Shown here piece by piece: positions 48,721 through 61,153 of a DNA stretch of 64,000 bases; within the stretch, counting starts at the first letter, position 1; each line of letters opens with the position of its first letter. Position numbers and translations under genes: made by a program. Under the pieces are notes generated by a model. The model saw only the letters and a list, made by a program, of their open reading frames with translations. It was not told where the DNA came from and did not search any database. Where the stretch lies: positions 62,001 to 126,000 of the forward strand of contig JASKOT010000004.1 in assembly GCA_032158125.1 (NCBI GenBank), in the 5' to 3' direction. This stretch comes from Papiliotrema nemorosa (taxonomy: Eukaryota; Basidiomycota; Tremellomycetes; Tremellales; Rhynchogastremaceae).

Positions 48721-49490
48721 TTTGGATGAGATTGTACAGTATAGGCAGGGTCTATAGCTCGTGCTGATCACTTGGGTGAGCAACGGTGGACCAGAGTGGT
48801 GCAAGGCGGTGACCACCGTGGGAGAGTGATCAAACCGCGGGGCTGCTATCGGAGTTAAGCGGTTAGGCTCATTTGCCACTTTTATCGCCGACAAACACGC
48901 CACCTGTGCATCCTTTGAAGCGCTGCTTTGACGTGTTTCGGGTTTTGACCATGTCCTTGAAACAGTCTGATGGTCCTTGTCGTCAAGTTTGAGGCATGCT
49001 CCACGGCTCAACTTGTTCAAAGGCTATGCTGTAACGATCATCAAGATCTTTGATTATAGCGAGGCTGATCGTCACACAAAAATACTAATTCGCTGTATCA
49101 AAAAGACCTCAACTGTCCTCGCAGAAGCGGTCGATTCCCAAGCACAATGTCAAGCCCTACAGTCTCTACACTGCAATCGCTTGTGCTCATTTCGCCCTCG
49201 CGTCAAACACTCAGTCCAGTACGCCTTCCCGGACATATACAATGACTGGAGCTGACTGGAGCTGACCGCAGCCCATCTCCCTCCCCCGTCCACCTCGCTG
49301 TCTCACACCTTATCCTATACGAATCCAGTTCTCGCCCAAATCGTCATCCCCTCTGTCCACACCATCCATCTCGCCCGATGATCTACTCCCCATCAATCTC
49401 AATCATGACCCTTTCGACGATTCCAGACCTATCCTCACACATCCCCCTTCTCCCACTTTCCCCAGACGAGGCATCCCAATCGAGCTTCAG
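48721..49490. other. Intergenic: divergent promoter of L28e and a hypothetical gene
   Basis: No gene recognised. There is CT-rich sequence with short TC tracts near 49260-49390, which may be the leader of the next gene. Confidence 0.5.
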
Positions 49491-50000
49491 ATGTCTTCCT
49501 TGTCCCCAACTGATTCGTCGTTCCCGAACATACCGCCCACTCTGCTTAGTCCATCTATCAATCGAGCTTGGACCAAAGCTGCCATGTCAGGCAAGATCCC
49601 TCTGAGCCCTGGTGCAAAGAAGTATATGCAACAGAAGGGACCCCGGAAATCCCGTCCGAATCCCATACAGGTGCCCTTGAGGCTTTCTGCACCAGTGTTC
49701 AGATCTGCGGCAACGGCGCAACCGCGAGGAAGGGTCCGAATTCAGACACCGATATCGCGTAGTCCACTAGAAGGAGGCAGTGTTCCGCTACCGAGAACTC
49801 CTCGAGTCGAGGTCGAGACGCCTGGTCGGACTGCTATGCCCCTGACCTTTCGAAGAGTCGGCAGTGTCAAGGAAGCAGCGACAGTAGGCGAGATTGAGGT
49901 GGAACTGGACGGTATTGATGCGATTTCCGTGGACGAAGTACCTGTATTGAATGATCAACCCTCACCCGGATGGGCGGATATGCTCTCTGCATCTATTTAG
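49491..50000 (+). CDS. Hypothetical protein, 169 residues, Pro/Arg/Ser-rich
   Basis: A single uninterrupted frame MSSLSPTDSSFPNIPPTLL..DMLSASI. It has a basic middle (KKYMQQKGPRKSRPNPIQV, PRGRVRIQTPISRS) with SP/TP sites, and an acidic C-terminal third (EIEVELDGIDAISVDEVP). An upstream in-frame region from about 49378 could add residues. No domain is recognised; the composition suggests a disordered phospho-regulated protein (inference). Confidence 0.6.
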   Translation: MSSLSPTDSSFPNIPPTLLSPSINRAWTKAAMSGKIPLSPGAKKYMQQKGPRKSRPNPIQVPLRLSAPVFRSAATAQPRGRVRIQTPISRSPLEGGSVPLPRTPRVEVETPGRTAMPLTFRRVGSVKEAATVGEIEVELDGIDAISVDEVPVLNDQPSPGWADMLSASI

Positions 50001-50359
50001 ACAGTCTATGTACATACGCATTCGTCAACCGTGATGAGAGACTCCCATGCATACACATACATTAAGCTACCCATGTAACGGTGAAGCAGAATCAAATGAG
50101 GCTGACATTTATGAGGGTATCCACGTGCCGCAATGTCAGGCTCACGACGCGTTCGGGTGCTTCCACGCTTCCCCCCTCCCCCTTGCACATGGCCATTCTC
50201 AGTCGACGACCCAGCAGATTCACTCTAATCTCACTTGTATACCCCTCGTCCGCTACCATCCTATCGCTACCGCTCTTGAACCGGTACCAATTCCTGCCCT
50301 CATCCCGTGAGATTCGTTTCAGAAAGTAGCGCAAAGCAAGGAGGTTATCCGGGTTCAAG
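50001..50359. other. Intergenic: SEC27 promoter
   Basis: No gene. The leader runs directly into the isolated ATG exon of the next gene. Confidence 0.55.
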
Positions 50360-53300
50360 ATGGTATGTCCCCACGCTTACCCCGTCCTTGACTGACACAA
50401 CAGCCAATGCTACTAGACATCAACGTGTGTATCTTTAAGGGATAGAACATAAGTGTGTGCCCATACTGATACACTCCATAGCGGAAGCTCCTGGCGAGAT
50501 CAGACAGAGTCAAATCGGTCGACTTCCATCCTACCGAGCCCCACGTCATATGCGGTTTGTAGTGAGTGCTCCTCGTTACTTCTTACTCAATGCCATCGCC
50601 CAATACTCTGCTTTTTCTATACATCCCTCGGGATTATTGCTCACGATCAGCAACGGACAGGTCAAGATATGGAACTACGAGACGCAGACCGACCTCAAGA
50701 CGTTCGAGGTGACCGATGTCCCCGTCCGATGTGTCCGATATATAGCACGAAAGAACTGGGTACGTCAACTGCTCAGCTGCACATCTCTGCGTTCTCGCTG
50801 GCATCTCAGCTCGTGTTGTGCTTTGAAGAGTCACTGACGTCGCAGTTCGTCTCGGGTTCAGATGATTTCCAACTGCGTGTCTACAACATCTCCACCGGAG
50901 AAAAGATCACTTCCTTCGAAGCTCACCCGGACTACATTCGATGTTTGACCGTGCATCCGACCTTGAGTTTGGTCTTGACGGGAAGTGATGATATGACTAT
51001 CAAATGTTGGGACTGGGATAAAGGATGGAGATGCGTCAATGTGAGCATCCCCAATCTATTCCTTCGCGACGCTCCTAAATTCCTTCACCGCCGACTTGGC
51101 CGCAACGTGTGAGCGATCTCTAATACATAGATATTCGAGGGACACACACACTATATCATGGCTCTTGCCATTAACCCGAAAGACCCCCAAACTTTCGCCT
51201 CGGCATGTTTGGATCACACTGTCAAGATATGGTCTTTCGGTTCTCCTACTCCCTTCTTCTCACTCGATGCACACGAGAAGGGCGTCAACTATGTGGATTA
51301 CTATCATGGAGGCGACAAGCCGTACCTCGTTACGACGGGTGATGACCGGTAGGTTTTACCTTTCAGAACCAGATTGGCGGGTCGCTTATGGTAGGTTGGT
51401 CAAGATTTGGGACTACACTGCCAAGTCTTGCGTGCAGACTTTGGAGAGCCATACTGCCAACGTCTCTTTCGCCATTTTCCACCCTTCCCTGCCTATCATT
51501 CTGAGTGGATCGGAAGATGGAACAATCAAAATCTGGCACTCTTCGACTTACCGTTTGGAAAACACCTTGAGCTACGGGTTGGAGAGGGCTTGGTGTGTTG
51601 CATACAAGAAGACGGGTAACGAGGTTGCGGTCGGATATGATGAAGGAGCTGTCGTCGTCAAGGTACCCGCCTTCTTTGTCTGAAAGCATCTGGCTGATTC
51701 GTAGCTTGGTCGAGACGAGCCTTCAGTCTCGATGGACGCATCGGGAAAGATCGTCTACGCCAGGAATACTGAGATCCTCACTGCTAACGTTGGTGCTCTT
51801 GATGCTGAATCCGAGTCGATTGAGGATGGACAACGGTTGGCTGTGTCGTTGAGAGATCTTGGCACTACCGAAGTTTATCCTCAGAGCCTGCAGCATTCGC
51901 CAAACGGACGGTAAGTGCTGTTTCTCTGACGGGACAGCACCCGGTTAATCATCCAGATTCGTCACTGTCTGCGGAGATGGCGAGTATATCATCTACACTG
52001 CTCTCGCATGGCGAAACAAGGCTTTCGGTTCGGGTACATCTTTCGCTTGGGCATCCGACTCGAACACATACGCTATTCTCGAGGGCAAATCTAAAGTCCG
52101 AGTCTACCGAAGTTTCAAAGAACGGCCAGGACTCATCAAGTCTTCTGGATCTTGGGCCGTCGAGGGTCTCCATGGTGGAACGCTACTGGCTGCGAGGGGA
52201 AGTGGATTTGTCATGTTCTGGGACTGGGAGACTGGAGCGGTCGTCAGAAGGATCGAGGTCGACGCCACGAATGTCTCATGGTCTACGTCTGGTGACCTCG
52301 TCGCGATCACTTCGGAGGATTCATTCTACGTGCTGAGATACGATCGGGATGCCTACCTGGCTCGGGTCGATGCGGGTGAACATCTTGGCGATGAAGGTGT
52401 AGAGGAGGCATTCGAGCTGGTTGCCGAGATATCCGAAGCGTAAGCTCATTTTATCACATTCAGAGCACTTGGAGCTAACAGTGCAGGGTCAAGACCTGTA
52501 AATGGGTCGGGGATTGCTTCATCTACACCAACGGTACCAACCGATTGAGCTATCTGATCGGTGACCAAGCTCATGTGCTTAATCACTTTGACCAGTATGT
52601 CGTGACTTGAACGAGATACGCATAGGCTGATGCGATAGGGGTGTCTACCTGCTCGGCTACCTACCAGCCCACAACCGGATCTACGTTGCGGATAAGGATA
52701 TGAACATTTCGAGCTATGCGCTTAGCTTGAATGTGGTCGATTATCAAATGGCTATCCTGCGAGGCGATCTCGAGGGGGCCGAGACTTTGTTGCCATCTAT
52801 CCCTTCAGATCAGCGCAATCGAATCGCTCGATTCTTGGAGGCTCAAGGTGAGCGGAGTGAACATCACACGTCATGAGACCGGTCGCTGATGAAGCAGACC
52901 TCAAGGAGCTCGCTCTGTCAGTCTCGACTGACCCCGACCACCGTTTCGACCTCGCCATCTCTCTCAATGACCTCGAAACTGCCCTCTCGCTCGTTCGCGC
53001 TCTGCCTGAGGCCGGGTCTCAGAGTAAATGGAAGGTGGTTGGAGACAAGGCTCTCGAAGCGTGGCAACTCGATCTCGCTCAAGAGTCTTTCGAGAAAGCG
53101 AATGATCTGCCTGCTCTTCTGCTCCTATACACATCTCTCTCTGATCGAAACGGACTGGAGAAGCTCGCCAAGTTGGCCCTATCTATAGGATCCAACAATA
53201 TCGCCTTTGCCTCTTTCCTTCAACTGGGCGATTCGGAAGCTTGTATCAATCTGTTGGCGGACACTGGTCGATTACCGGAAGCTGCACTCTTCGCTCGATC

Positions 53301-53793
53301 ATACAACCCCGCCAAAGCAGGTCCGATTGTCAGCCAGTGGAAGTCAGAATTGGAAAGTGACGGTCGAGAAAAGGTCGCTGCGACGATTGGCGATCCGCAA
53401 CATGATGCCGAACTGTTCCCCGAACTCGAGGGCTCTGGGTCAGGGGCCAACGGGTCATCCGCACACGAGACGGCGATGGATGTGGACAAGGCGGAAGAGG
53501 AAGGCAGTGGAGTCTTGGTCGAGAAGGAAGACGCAGAGCCGCAAGTTGCTGCTGCCTCAGAGGATGATGCGAGCGCGAACGGGGGTCTGAAAGAGAAAGT
53601 GGAAAGTGTGGTGGAGGACGTCAAGGATAAGGTCAAAGAGCCAGTCGAGGGATTAGTAGACAAAGTCAAGGACCTTGCCGTGGGAGGTGAGTGATAAGCG
53701 GCTAGAGGGATGAACGGGTCGCTGATGGTAGATGACGAAAGCAAGGCACAGCAAACAGGAGGGGGAAAGAAGAAGGGCGGGAAGAAAAAGTAA
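50360..53793 (+). CDS. SEC27: Coatomer subunit beta' (beta-prime COP)
   Basis: Thirteen exons sum to exactly 916 codons plus stop: 50360-50362 (ATG alone), 50404-50424, 50482-50561, 50651-50759, 50846-51040, 51131-51348, 51395-51662, 51705-51910, 51957-52439, 52487-52594, 52639-52847, 52898-53686, 53732-53793. The N-terminus reads [26 protein letters not shown]40 repeats follow ([79 protein letters not shown]). The TPR-like COPI domain follows ([40 protein letters not shown]). The C-terminus is acidic then basic ([10 protein letters not shown]). Beta' binds KKxx cargo and forms the outer COPI cage with alpha (known). Internal ATG in exon 2 could also start. Confidence 0.97.
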
Positions 53794-54010
53794 AGATCAC
53801 ATTGACCTGGATAGATGGAGGATGGCCAGATATAGACGAGTTGGGGGCCGTGATGGGGTGGAATCTGAATGGCTATGTTTCTTTTCTCTCGCTTTCTCAT
53901 GACGCATGGATATATACCGAATCACCTCTGCGGACAAAGATTGTGGTGCATGACTGAATGAGACGGTCTACTTCTACTGAGCTGCTGTATTTGCTATACA
54001 AATCCTATGG

Positions 54011-54779
54011 CTACTGAGCCTGCATAGCGGCCTCGGGTTTCGGAGGAGCAATCTCTCCACATTGAGGACATTTCCGAATCTCTTCATTACCCATCCAACT
54101 CTCCATGAGTGGTTTGAGAGACGTGTCCAAGTCGGCACAATGAAACTTTTCCTCTCGAATGATGACGAGGTCTTCCGGTGCGTGTTTAGACGATGGACAG
54201 TACCATCGTAGAGTATCTGCACATTAGCAGGGAGATCCAAAGAAGGAAGAGAATGGAAGGGCGCAAGGATGGCAGGTCCTCTTTTGAGTCGAAGGCATAG
54301 CAGGAAGTTGAGCTCACCGATGGTCTCTCCTGGTCGGACTAGCTCCATGACTACACCGATGGTATCTTTTGTCCGTCTAGGTGAGTGGGGAACGTTGGCT
54401 AGATCTCAGCCTCAATCTCCGTCTAGTCGACTAGACAGGGTAACGAGATTCAAAATCAACTTACGCGGCAAGAGAAACATGTCCCCTTCTTCAATGATGA
54501 TATCCCTATGTTTACCCTCGTCAATCACCTTGAGCGTCATCGCCCCCTTGTACTGATAAAACCACTCTTCGGTGTTGTTGATATGATAGTCTACTCGAGT
54601 GTTCGGTCCGCCTACAATCATCGTGATGAAGTTCTCGCCCTTGTACAAGCATTTGTTGCCTAGACTATTAGAGAGGTGACCTGCGATGGGCGAGAGTTGG
54701 ACATACCGACTGGCGGTTTGAGAAGATGTTTGTTCTCCTCGATCCATTTGGGAAAGTTGATAGCTGGAGAAAGGGACAT
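54011..54779 (-). CDS. BNA1: 3-hydroxyanthranilate 3,4-dioxygenase
   Basis: It starts [20 protein letters not shown]. The iron-binding cupin motif is [18 protein letters not shown] (His, Glu), with the second His in [13 protein letters not shown] across an intron. Then come DTLRWYC and the C-terminal rubredoxin-like zinc motif [15 protein letters not shown] with [13 protein letters not shown]. It ring-opens 3-hydroxyanthranilate in the kynurenine route to quinolinate and NAD+ (known), in the cytosol. Four or five exons are needed. Length is about 190 residues, usual for fungi. Confidence 0.95.
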
Positions 54780-55112
54780 TTTGGTGTTTCTCCAAAGAGT
54801 TGTACTGCTTTGGCACTGGTGGTGAGTAGTCGTGGGTTGGATGACAGCGAGGTCGAGATGAGTCAGTCGTCGAGTTCGGCGAGTCGGATGTCGGCGATCG
54901 ACCTCCACTTTTGACTTTTGAGATTTCTAAAGATTTCTGGTGCTTCCAGCCAAAGCACAACACTTGATCACAGCCACGCAAAGATTGCCATGTCAGCATT
55001 GTATGAGACAGTCGTGACATTTATACATCGCAGTCATTAAATCACCATACACCCTGACTTCCATGCACGCGCTACACCCCTGGTAGAAGCCCGAGCAGCC
55101 GTTCATGTGTCC
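54780..55112. other. Intergenic: BNA1 promoter
   Basis: No gene. A minus-strand frame continues above the BNA1 start but has no conserved content. Confidence 0.55.
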
Positions 55113-55901
55113 CTAAAACATCGTATCCTCATCACGCAGGAACTCTCCCACATCCGCTTGGTGGAAGACGATGATACCCGTCGGATCCAGTTTCCTCGTA
55201 TCTAATGTTGACCTCGCGGTGACTCCAAAGCCCTGATAATCAGCCTTTCCCTTCACATAAACGACGTTGATGCGGAGATCGCGGGTTTGGCATAGAGGGG
55301 GAAGGAGGGGTACTCACCAATGGGACATCCGACATGTTGTACACTACCACACCTTGATGTTCAGGTGTATCCTCTGTTATCCTACCCAAGTGTGCTTTGA
55401 CCACATGGTTGCCGTACAAGAATGGTAATTCACCAGCCGGCTTGATCCATACCTGGATGTCAGTCAGTCCACAAATTGCCTTTATCGTCCTAGCACAGGT
55501 ACAGCTTGAGTAGGTGGAGGCTTACCTTGTACTTTGCATAGGTGGCCAGCCAGTCTAGACATGATATACCCAACTTGAACTTGCCGGATTTACTAAACTT
55601 GCCGAAACATGTACCGAGCGAGACGAGGTTGGGTCGAGCTATACTCGTCGCCAGGGCGAGGATGGGCAGGGGTAGGTAGTAGACTCTGATTGTTAGAATA
55701 CATGGTAGAAATGCGCCTGATAGACTGACCTGTCCCGGTGTAGACGGAAACAGTACGCATCGTCTTCGTCTCGGTCAATGAGGTGAACGAGGTTTTTCCC
55801 GATGTAATTGGCGAGTTCTGGCATTAGTACGATCTACCGTGCTCAAGTAGCTGCTCACTCTCGAATACCGCCTTTGATTCGTCTTCCGTCAAGGGTCGCA
55901 T
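55113..55901 (-). CDS. NIP7: 60S ribosome biogenesis protein Nip7
   Basis: It starts [33 protein letters not shown], joining two exons. It continues [78 protein letters not shown], the PUA-domain block [16 protein letters not shown] and [19 protein letters not shown]. This is the complete Nip7 family pattern at normal length (about 180 residues). Nip7 acts in pre-27S rRNA processing (known). There are five or six exons. Confidence 0.96.
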
Positions 55902-56166
55902 GGTGGGTAGGATGTATATGTACCCAGTGTAGCTTTGGATGGCCCGGCAAGAGTGAAATAAATGGGATTAAATACAAACATCATAAATCGCATCAAAAAT
56001 AGATAAAAGACTGATGCGGGGCACCATTCGAACCCTCACCCATCGACGCGCTGACGAGTTTGGAGGGAAGGGTGCATAGCCAACGCTTCGTCTACTTCGA
56101 TCTCATACCTTTCCTCCATAGTCTGCATTTCCAACTCTTAGGGAATCTCGAAGGACAAGAAGCATC

Positions 56167-57372
56167 ATGGTGAGCTGCTCCTTGCATGGGATTTAGCCTA
56201 GCTCACGGCAGTTTCGAAATTCCTACGATGGTGACAACTCTACCTTTGTGAGTTGATATACCCGGCTGCCTCGTACCCGTCTTACTCTCAGTCTCCACAG
56301 GGAAAGCTGCATCAGGTCGAGTATGCGTTGGAAGCTGTAAAGCAAGGATCTGCAGCTATCGGTCTTCGATCTGCTACTCATGCCGTCCTTCTCACCCTCA
56401 AGGTATGTTCTCCCCACGGCCGGACATAATCTGACCAGTGTAGCGATCAACGGGAGAGCTCGCAACGTATCAGAAGAAATTGATCAGGATCGATGACCAC
56501 GTTGGTATCGCCATTGCGGGCCTGACATCCGACGCTCGAGTGTTGAGGTGAGCGCGACGCATGTTGGGTGAGGTAGGTGCTGATGGGAAGCAACTTTATG
56601 CGACAACAAGCTATGCAGAGCAAGATGTCATATGGACGACCTATCCCTGTGGGAAGAGCAGTCCAAGGTATCGCCGATAGAGCACAGAACAACACTCAGC
56701 AATACGGCCGAAGACCTTATGGAGTTGGATTCTTGGTAATTGGTCGTGATGTATGTGGAGCAGATATCTGCATCGGGGGAAGGCTGATCAGTATAGGAGA
56801 CGGGACCGCATCTGTTCGAATTCTCACCTTCCGGGACGACATTCGAGTACTATGCTCATTCCATCGGGGCGAGGAGTCAGAGTGCAAAGACATACCTGGA
56901 GCAAAACTTTGCAGCCTTCGAGTCATGTAAGTTGAAGTCCCATCCTCCGCCCATCTCCCCGGCTGTATTGAATCCGTATGGTGTAGAACGAGCTGACCTT
57001 GCAGCATCTTTACCCGAGCTGATCAACCACGGTCTGAACGCTCTGGCCGATACGTTGCAACAGGACAAACACCTTACCCTCCAAAACACCTCTATCGCTA
57101 TCATCGGGCCATCTGGGGAAGAGGTTGCTAACATCGAATCATCAGGAGCCGCACGACGAGGAAACTTTAGAGTATGGGAGAATGAAAATGTGGATGGACT
57201 GTTACGAGCCTGGAGGAGAAGTAGGGGAGAACCGGAGGATGGACCTCAAGCTGAGCCAGAAACCACCGAGGCTCCAGCGGAAGGGGCTGAGGCTGCACAG
57301 TCTCAGGAGGGAAGCGAGAACGCTCCACAAGGCGGAGCAGCGGCTGGCGAGGACGTCGAGATGTCGGGATAG
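56167..57372 (+). CDS. PRE5: 20S proteasome subunit alpha type 6 (PSMA1/Pre5)
   Basis: Seven exons: 56167-56169 (ATG alone), 56212-56247, 56292-56402, 56444-56547, 56591-56750, 56797-56926 and 57005-57372, giving 303 residues. The sequence starts [31 protein letters not shown], the alpha-ring signature. [59 protein letters not shown] and [14 protein letters not shown] follow. It is a structural alpha-ring subunit of the 20S core (known). The C-terminal 50 residues are a Glu/Ala/Gly-rich extension ([20 protein letters not shown]) longer than in budding yeast. Confidence 0.97.
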
Positions 57373-57590
57373 AGTATGACGGTGTAGAATGCTATTCAGA
57401 GACGTCATGCTATGAAGAAGGGATATGCATCCTCAAGGGACCATGCACATCGAATGTACAACCTTGGCCGTCATTCTTCCAGTATATATGCGCATGCCTC
57501 CTTTCCTTGCACAACGGGTTATCAGTTCCAGCCGATACTAGTCGAGGTAGATCGCTGACACCGTCGCGTCTCCTTTTCATCTGAAACGGC

Positions 57591-58298
57591 TTACACAAGG
57601 AACGGAAGATCTTCCTCGACCTCTTCCTCTTCCTCACTCATAGCTCCGACTTTTTGCAAGACACGCTCAACGACCAAAGGTAATATCCTCTCCCTTTCTT
57701 TCCTCTCTTTCTCCCTCAATCTCAATTGTCTCCTGCGCATCTGGTCAAGTTGGACTTCGAGTTCGGCTATACGTGCTGAGGATTCGGCGAGAGATAGTGA
57801 GTGGGATAGATGAGTTCGAAGGAGAGTGAGGGAAAGGAAAATGGTAGATGAGAGAAGGAGGATAGGAACCATGGCTTGATGTCAGCTTTGGTTCCACGTC
57901 GATCTCGTTTGACCCGTCTGTGAAGAGGCACTCCCCGCACACGGAGGGGGATAATATGTGATCACGAGCAAGCACAGTGTACTGGACCCGGCAGTTGGGT
58001 GGACATGGCACTTACCAGGGACAATCTCTCTGTACCAAACCAAATGAGGACTTTTCTTTTTCGCTCCTCCCGAAGACCCATTCGACGGGGAGGATGCAGC
58101 AGTGGTAGAAGAGCTGCCAGCTCCTAGGTGATTGATTGGGCCCCCATGATGACCTTTAGGAGGGTGAGGGTGAGGGTGCGAGTGGATAGGCGATGGACTG
58201 GAATGGGGGCGAGGTCGGATATGCGTCAGGTGGAATTGACGGTTTGTCGAACGTAACGGCTGCAAAAAGCGCTGTACATTGGTCTTTGGTAGGGACAT
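57591..58298 (-). CDS. Small single-pass membrane protein with coiled coil
   Basis: Two exons: one starts MSLPKTNVQRFLQPLRSTN and ends WYREIVP, the other begins at about 57876 with AMVPILLLSSTIFLSLTLLR. The join (G|CC) is in frame. The N-terminus is rich in Arg, Ser, His and Pro without acids, consistent with a mitochondrial presequence. One membrane helix is followed by a coiled coil (AESSARIAELEVQLDQMRRR) and an acidic end EEEEEVEEDLPFLV. The family is not recognised. It may be an inner-membrane assembly factor (inference). Confidence 0.7.
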
Positions 58299-60028
58299 GC
58301 TAGGCAGTATGATTTTTGTCTGGATCCTGCTGTCTTCTTTGACGGTCTTCCGTAGTGGAGACAGAGTTGGGATGTGGTTGAAGTGGGAGGGTTAATGGGT
58401 CAATAGTCAAGTTACGGGTGAAGGAAGGGTCGAATCGACATGACGTAAAAATCCGATCCGGCATAGTGGCATTCTCTTAACACAAAGACTGTACCAAGAC
58501 AGAGCTACGAGGTGTCATCTATGAGGACCTGGATGCAGACGGGCCGACGATAGGTGCACTTTGATGAGGCGAATCTTTCTATAAACTTCATCAAAACGAG
58601 GCCGAATGATCCACCCTCCAACAAGTCGTAAATCTAGTCCCCCAGTTGATCCGAGACCCCCCTTCTCCTGGCTCATCCGAACATCGTGCCTCACCCCTCC
58701 TTCGTTGTACGAGAAGCATCGGACGAAGGAGCCACACCTGAAACCACAGTCTGAGTAAAGTCGCTGGGCACGCGTGCAACGCTGTAACATTTTCGGTCGG
58801 TGTTTTCTCTATGGCTCGAGGAGAGGTCAGAATTGGCATCGTTTGGGTCATCACAGCGGTCAGACATGGAATGAGAGTTGGCAGTGGAAATCCAATGAGC
58901 TGCCGAAGAAGAGACTCCCCTTGATGCTGAAAATTATTGCGGAATGCGATACGGCGATCGTGTCTTGCTTGATGAAAATCAAAACGCACAAGCAGCGTTT
59001 TTCGACGCATTCTTTGAAGCTTCCTTGGACGTAGAGACACACTGTGCCAGAAGACGTTCCGACATTGAGCTTGAGATTTGCAGAGAAGGGTATCCCGTTT
59101 CTGGACGCTCGCTCAAACCTGTCTTGAAAGCAGAACCCGGCGTTTCTGCTCCGGGGTACATTCCGACTGTCCATCGTGTGCGGCTGGAGTTGATGACCGC
59201 TTCGCATCTCGGTGGTCCGTCAGCATATGTGTGATATCCGTGGATCTCTCGAGCCTCATAGTGCTTGATACATGCTCACATTCAGCCAGCAGTAGAGAGT
59301 CTTGCGCCATCATCGAATACAATGCGTGACGAGGCGAAGAAGCAATGTGACAGCCGGGGCCATGGACAAGTCATGCACATACACACTTGTCCTTGCATCG
59401 CATCGTTTCTAGTCGGACGGCGCTGCAAGGACGATGCTTACTCACGCACCATCGACCTCCACAAACAGTCTCGACAGTCCCAAGCGTGTCTTGTGAAGCT
59501 GTTGATCGACAAGGTGGAGGATGAGCAAGATCTGTTGCCCCTCCACCTCTTGTTCCCATTTGCTCTCGGCCGCAACACACGTGATTTGAAGTAAATGACG
59601 TATTTCGCCACCCAAAGAGATACCTCCACCCAATCTCCGTCTCTTTTCTCCGTGAATCTCGGCGAAGTATGGGTTACAAACCTTGGAAAGAGGTGGTCTA
59701 CTTACACTCTCCGTCGTCTCGTTGCGGATGTGTCTCTGCTCTTAGACACGCCCCCGTATGCGATGAGTCAGACCTTCTCCACCCTTCCTGCAAGTCTGCT
59801 TGATCAGACACCGTAGTTTACCCCTCCACCTGTAGCTTCCGCTGACAGATCAAATGAATAATGTTGACGACGACACGTTGTCATTAAGCGGAAAGGTCGA
59901 TTCTGACGTATATAAGTCATAGACTTTTTTCACAACATTCCACCACTTCTCATCTCATCTCCAATCGTTGATTCGTTTCATTCGCACCTCACCAATCCTA
60001 TCTAATCATTTCACTACAATCACCAAAC
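58299..60028. other. Gene-poor region, possibly decayed sequence, ending in the ADH promoter
   Basis: Several overlapping frames lie at 58591-59040 (minus) and 58944-59234 (plus). None has recognisable domains or consistent splice structure. I see no terminal repeats or transposase motifs. The last 150 bp is a promoter (see TATA entry). Confidence 0.4.
59909..59916 (+). promoter_or_regulatory. TATA box of the alcohol dehydrogenase gene
   Basis: The site is TATATAAG, about 113 bp upstream of the ATG at 60029. It is preceded by a TGACGT CRE half-site (59904-59909) and followed by a long CT-rich leader (59950-60028). This is typical of highly expressed, inducible fungal genes. Confidence 0.7.
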
Positions 60029-61153
60029 ATGCCTTCGTTTACCGTATACAAGGGTTCCAAAGATGGAGCTATCAAGAAGGAGACGACGACGAAACCCGAC
60101 GAGTTGAAGGGTGACCAAGTTTTGGTCCGAGTCACCGCTTCCGGTCTGTGTGGTACAGGTGAGTCGGAGCTATGCTCAACCTCGGACTATCGCTGACTGC
60201 CAGACTTGCACTACAAGCATGCCGACATGGCTTTGGGACATGAAGGAGCTGGTGTGGTCGAATCTGTCGGTCCAGAGGTCAAGAACCTGAAGAAAGGAGA
60301 CCGGATCGGTTGGGGATACTTGCACGACTCTTGTGGACAGTGCAACCAGTGTCAAACCGGCTGGGAGACCTTCTGTTCCCAAAGGGCAATGTACGGATAT
60401 GCCGATTTGGATCAAGGAAGTTTCGCGACCCATGCCGTGTGGAGGGAGAGTTACATCTTCAAGCTCCCCGATGAGATTAGCGATGTCGATGCTGCTCCTT
60501 TGGTACGTTTCGACGGCTCCACAGCATTCTTCTTGTTTACCCCTTCGATCATGATCATTCTGGGAGTCTAGGCTGACGGACAGCAATGCGGTGGAGCGAC
60601 CGTGTTCAACGCTCTTCAAGGTATCGAATCCAACGACGTAGTCGGTATCATGGGTGTCGGAGGATTGGGTCACCTTGCTATCCAATTTGCTGCCAAGATG
60701 GGATGCCGAGTGGTCGTTCTCTCCGGATCAAACCGAAAAGAGGAGGAATCCAAACGACTCGGTGCCCACGAGTTTATCGCTACCAAGGATGCCAAGGAGC
60801 TCAAGACTTCCCACCCCATCACTCGACTCCTCGTCACTACTTCAGCTCAGCCCGACTGGTCGAAACTCATCCCCATCTTGTCACCCCAAGCGACCATCTA
60901 CCCCTTGTCGGTCGACCAGGGAGACTTCAAGATCCCATACATGCCATTGATCGTCCAAGGACTCAGAGTCCAAGGTTCGATCGTCGCTGCTCGAGCTATC
61001 CACCGAAAGATGTTGGAGTTTGCGGCATTGCACAAGATTACACCTGTCACTCAGACCTTTGACATGTCAGTGGAGGGTATCGAGGACGCCATGAGCAAGT
61101 TGGACAGGGGGGAGATTACGTATCGAGCGGTCTTGTTGAACGAGTCCAAGTGA
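60029..61153 (+). CDS. Zinc-dependent alcohol dehydrogenase (ADH, propanol-preferring type)
   Basis: Exons 60029-60159, 60204-60502 and 60584-61153. It starts MPSFTVYKGSKDGAIKKE. The catalytic zinc ligands are in SGLCGTDLHY (Cys), ALGHEGAGVVESVG (His, Glu) and APLQCGGATV (Cys), and the structural zinc is bound by CGQCNQCQTGWETFC. The Rossmann motif is GIMGVGGLGHLAIQFAA. It ends YRAVLLNESK. All motifs of the medium-chain ADH family are intact. It interconverts alcohols and aldehydes using NAD(P)(H) (known); the preferred substrate is not settled. The strong TATA promoter suggests regulated high expression. Confidence 0.96.

Noticed and set aside
53220..53900. 226-codon minus-strand frame
   Set aside because: It is antisense to the C-terminal part of SEC27, which is certain.
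55985..56080. tRNA-like GGTTCGAATGG word on the minus strand followed by a T-run
   Set aside because: The five bases on either side of the loop are not complementary, and no matching acceptor 5' strand or D-arm lies upstream.
58591..59040. 149-codon minus-strand frame
   Set aside because: Basic, low-information sequence with no splice signals, homology or good start context; kept only as part of the gene-poor region.
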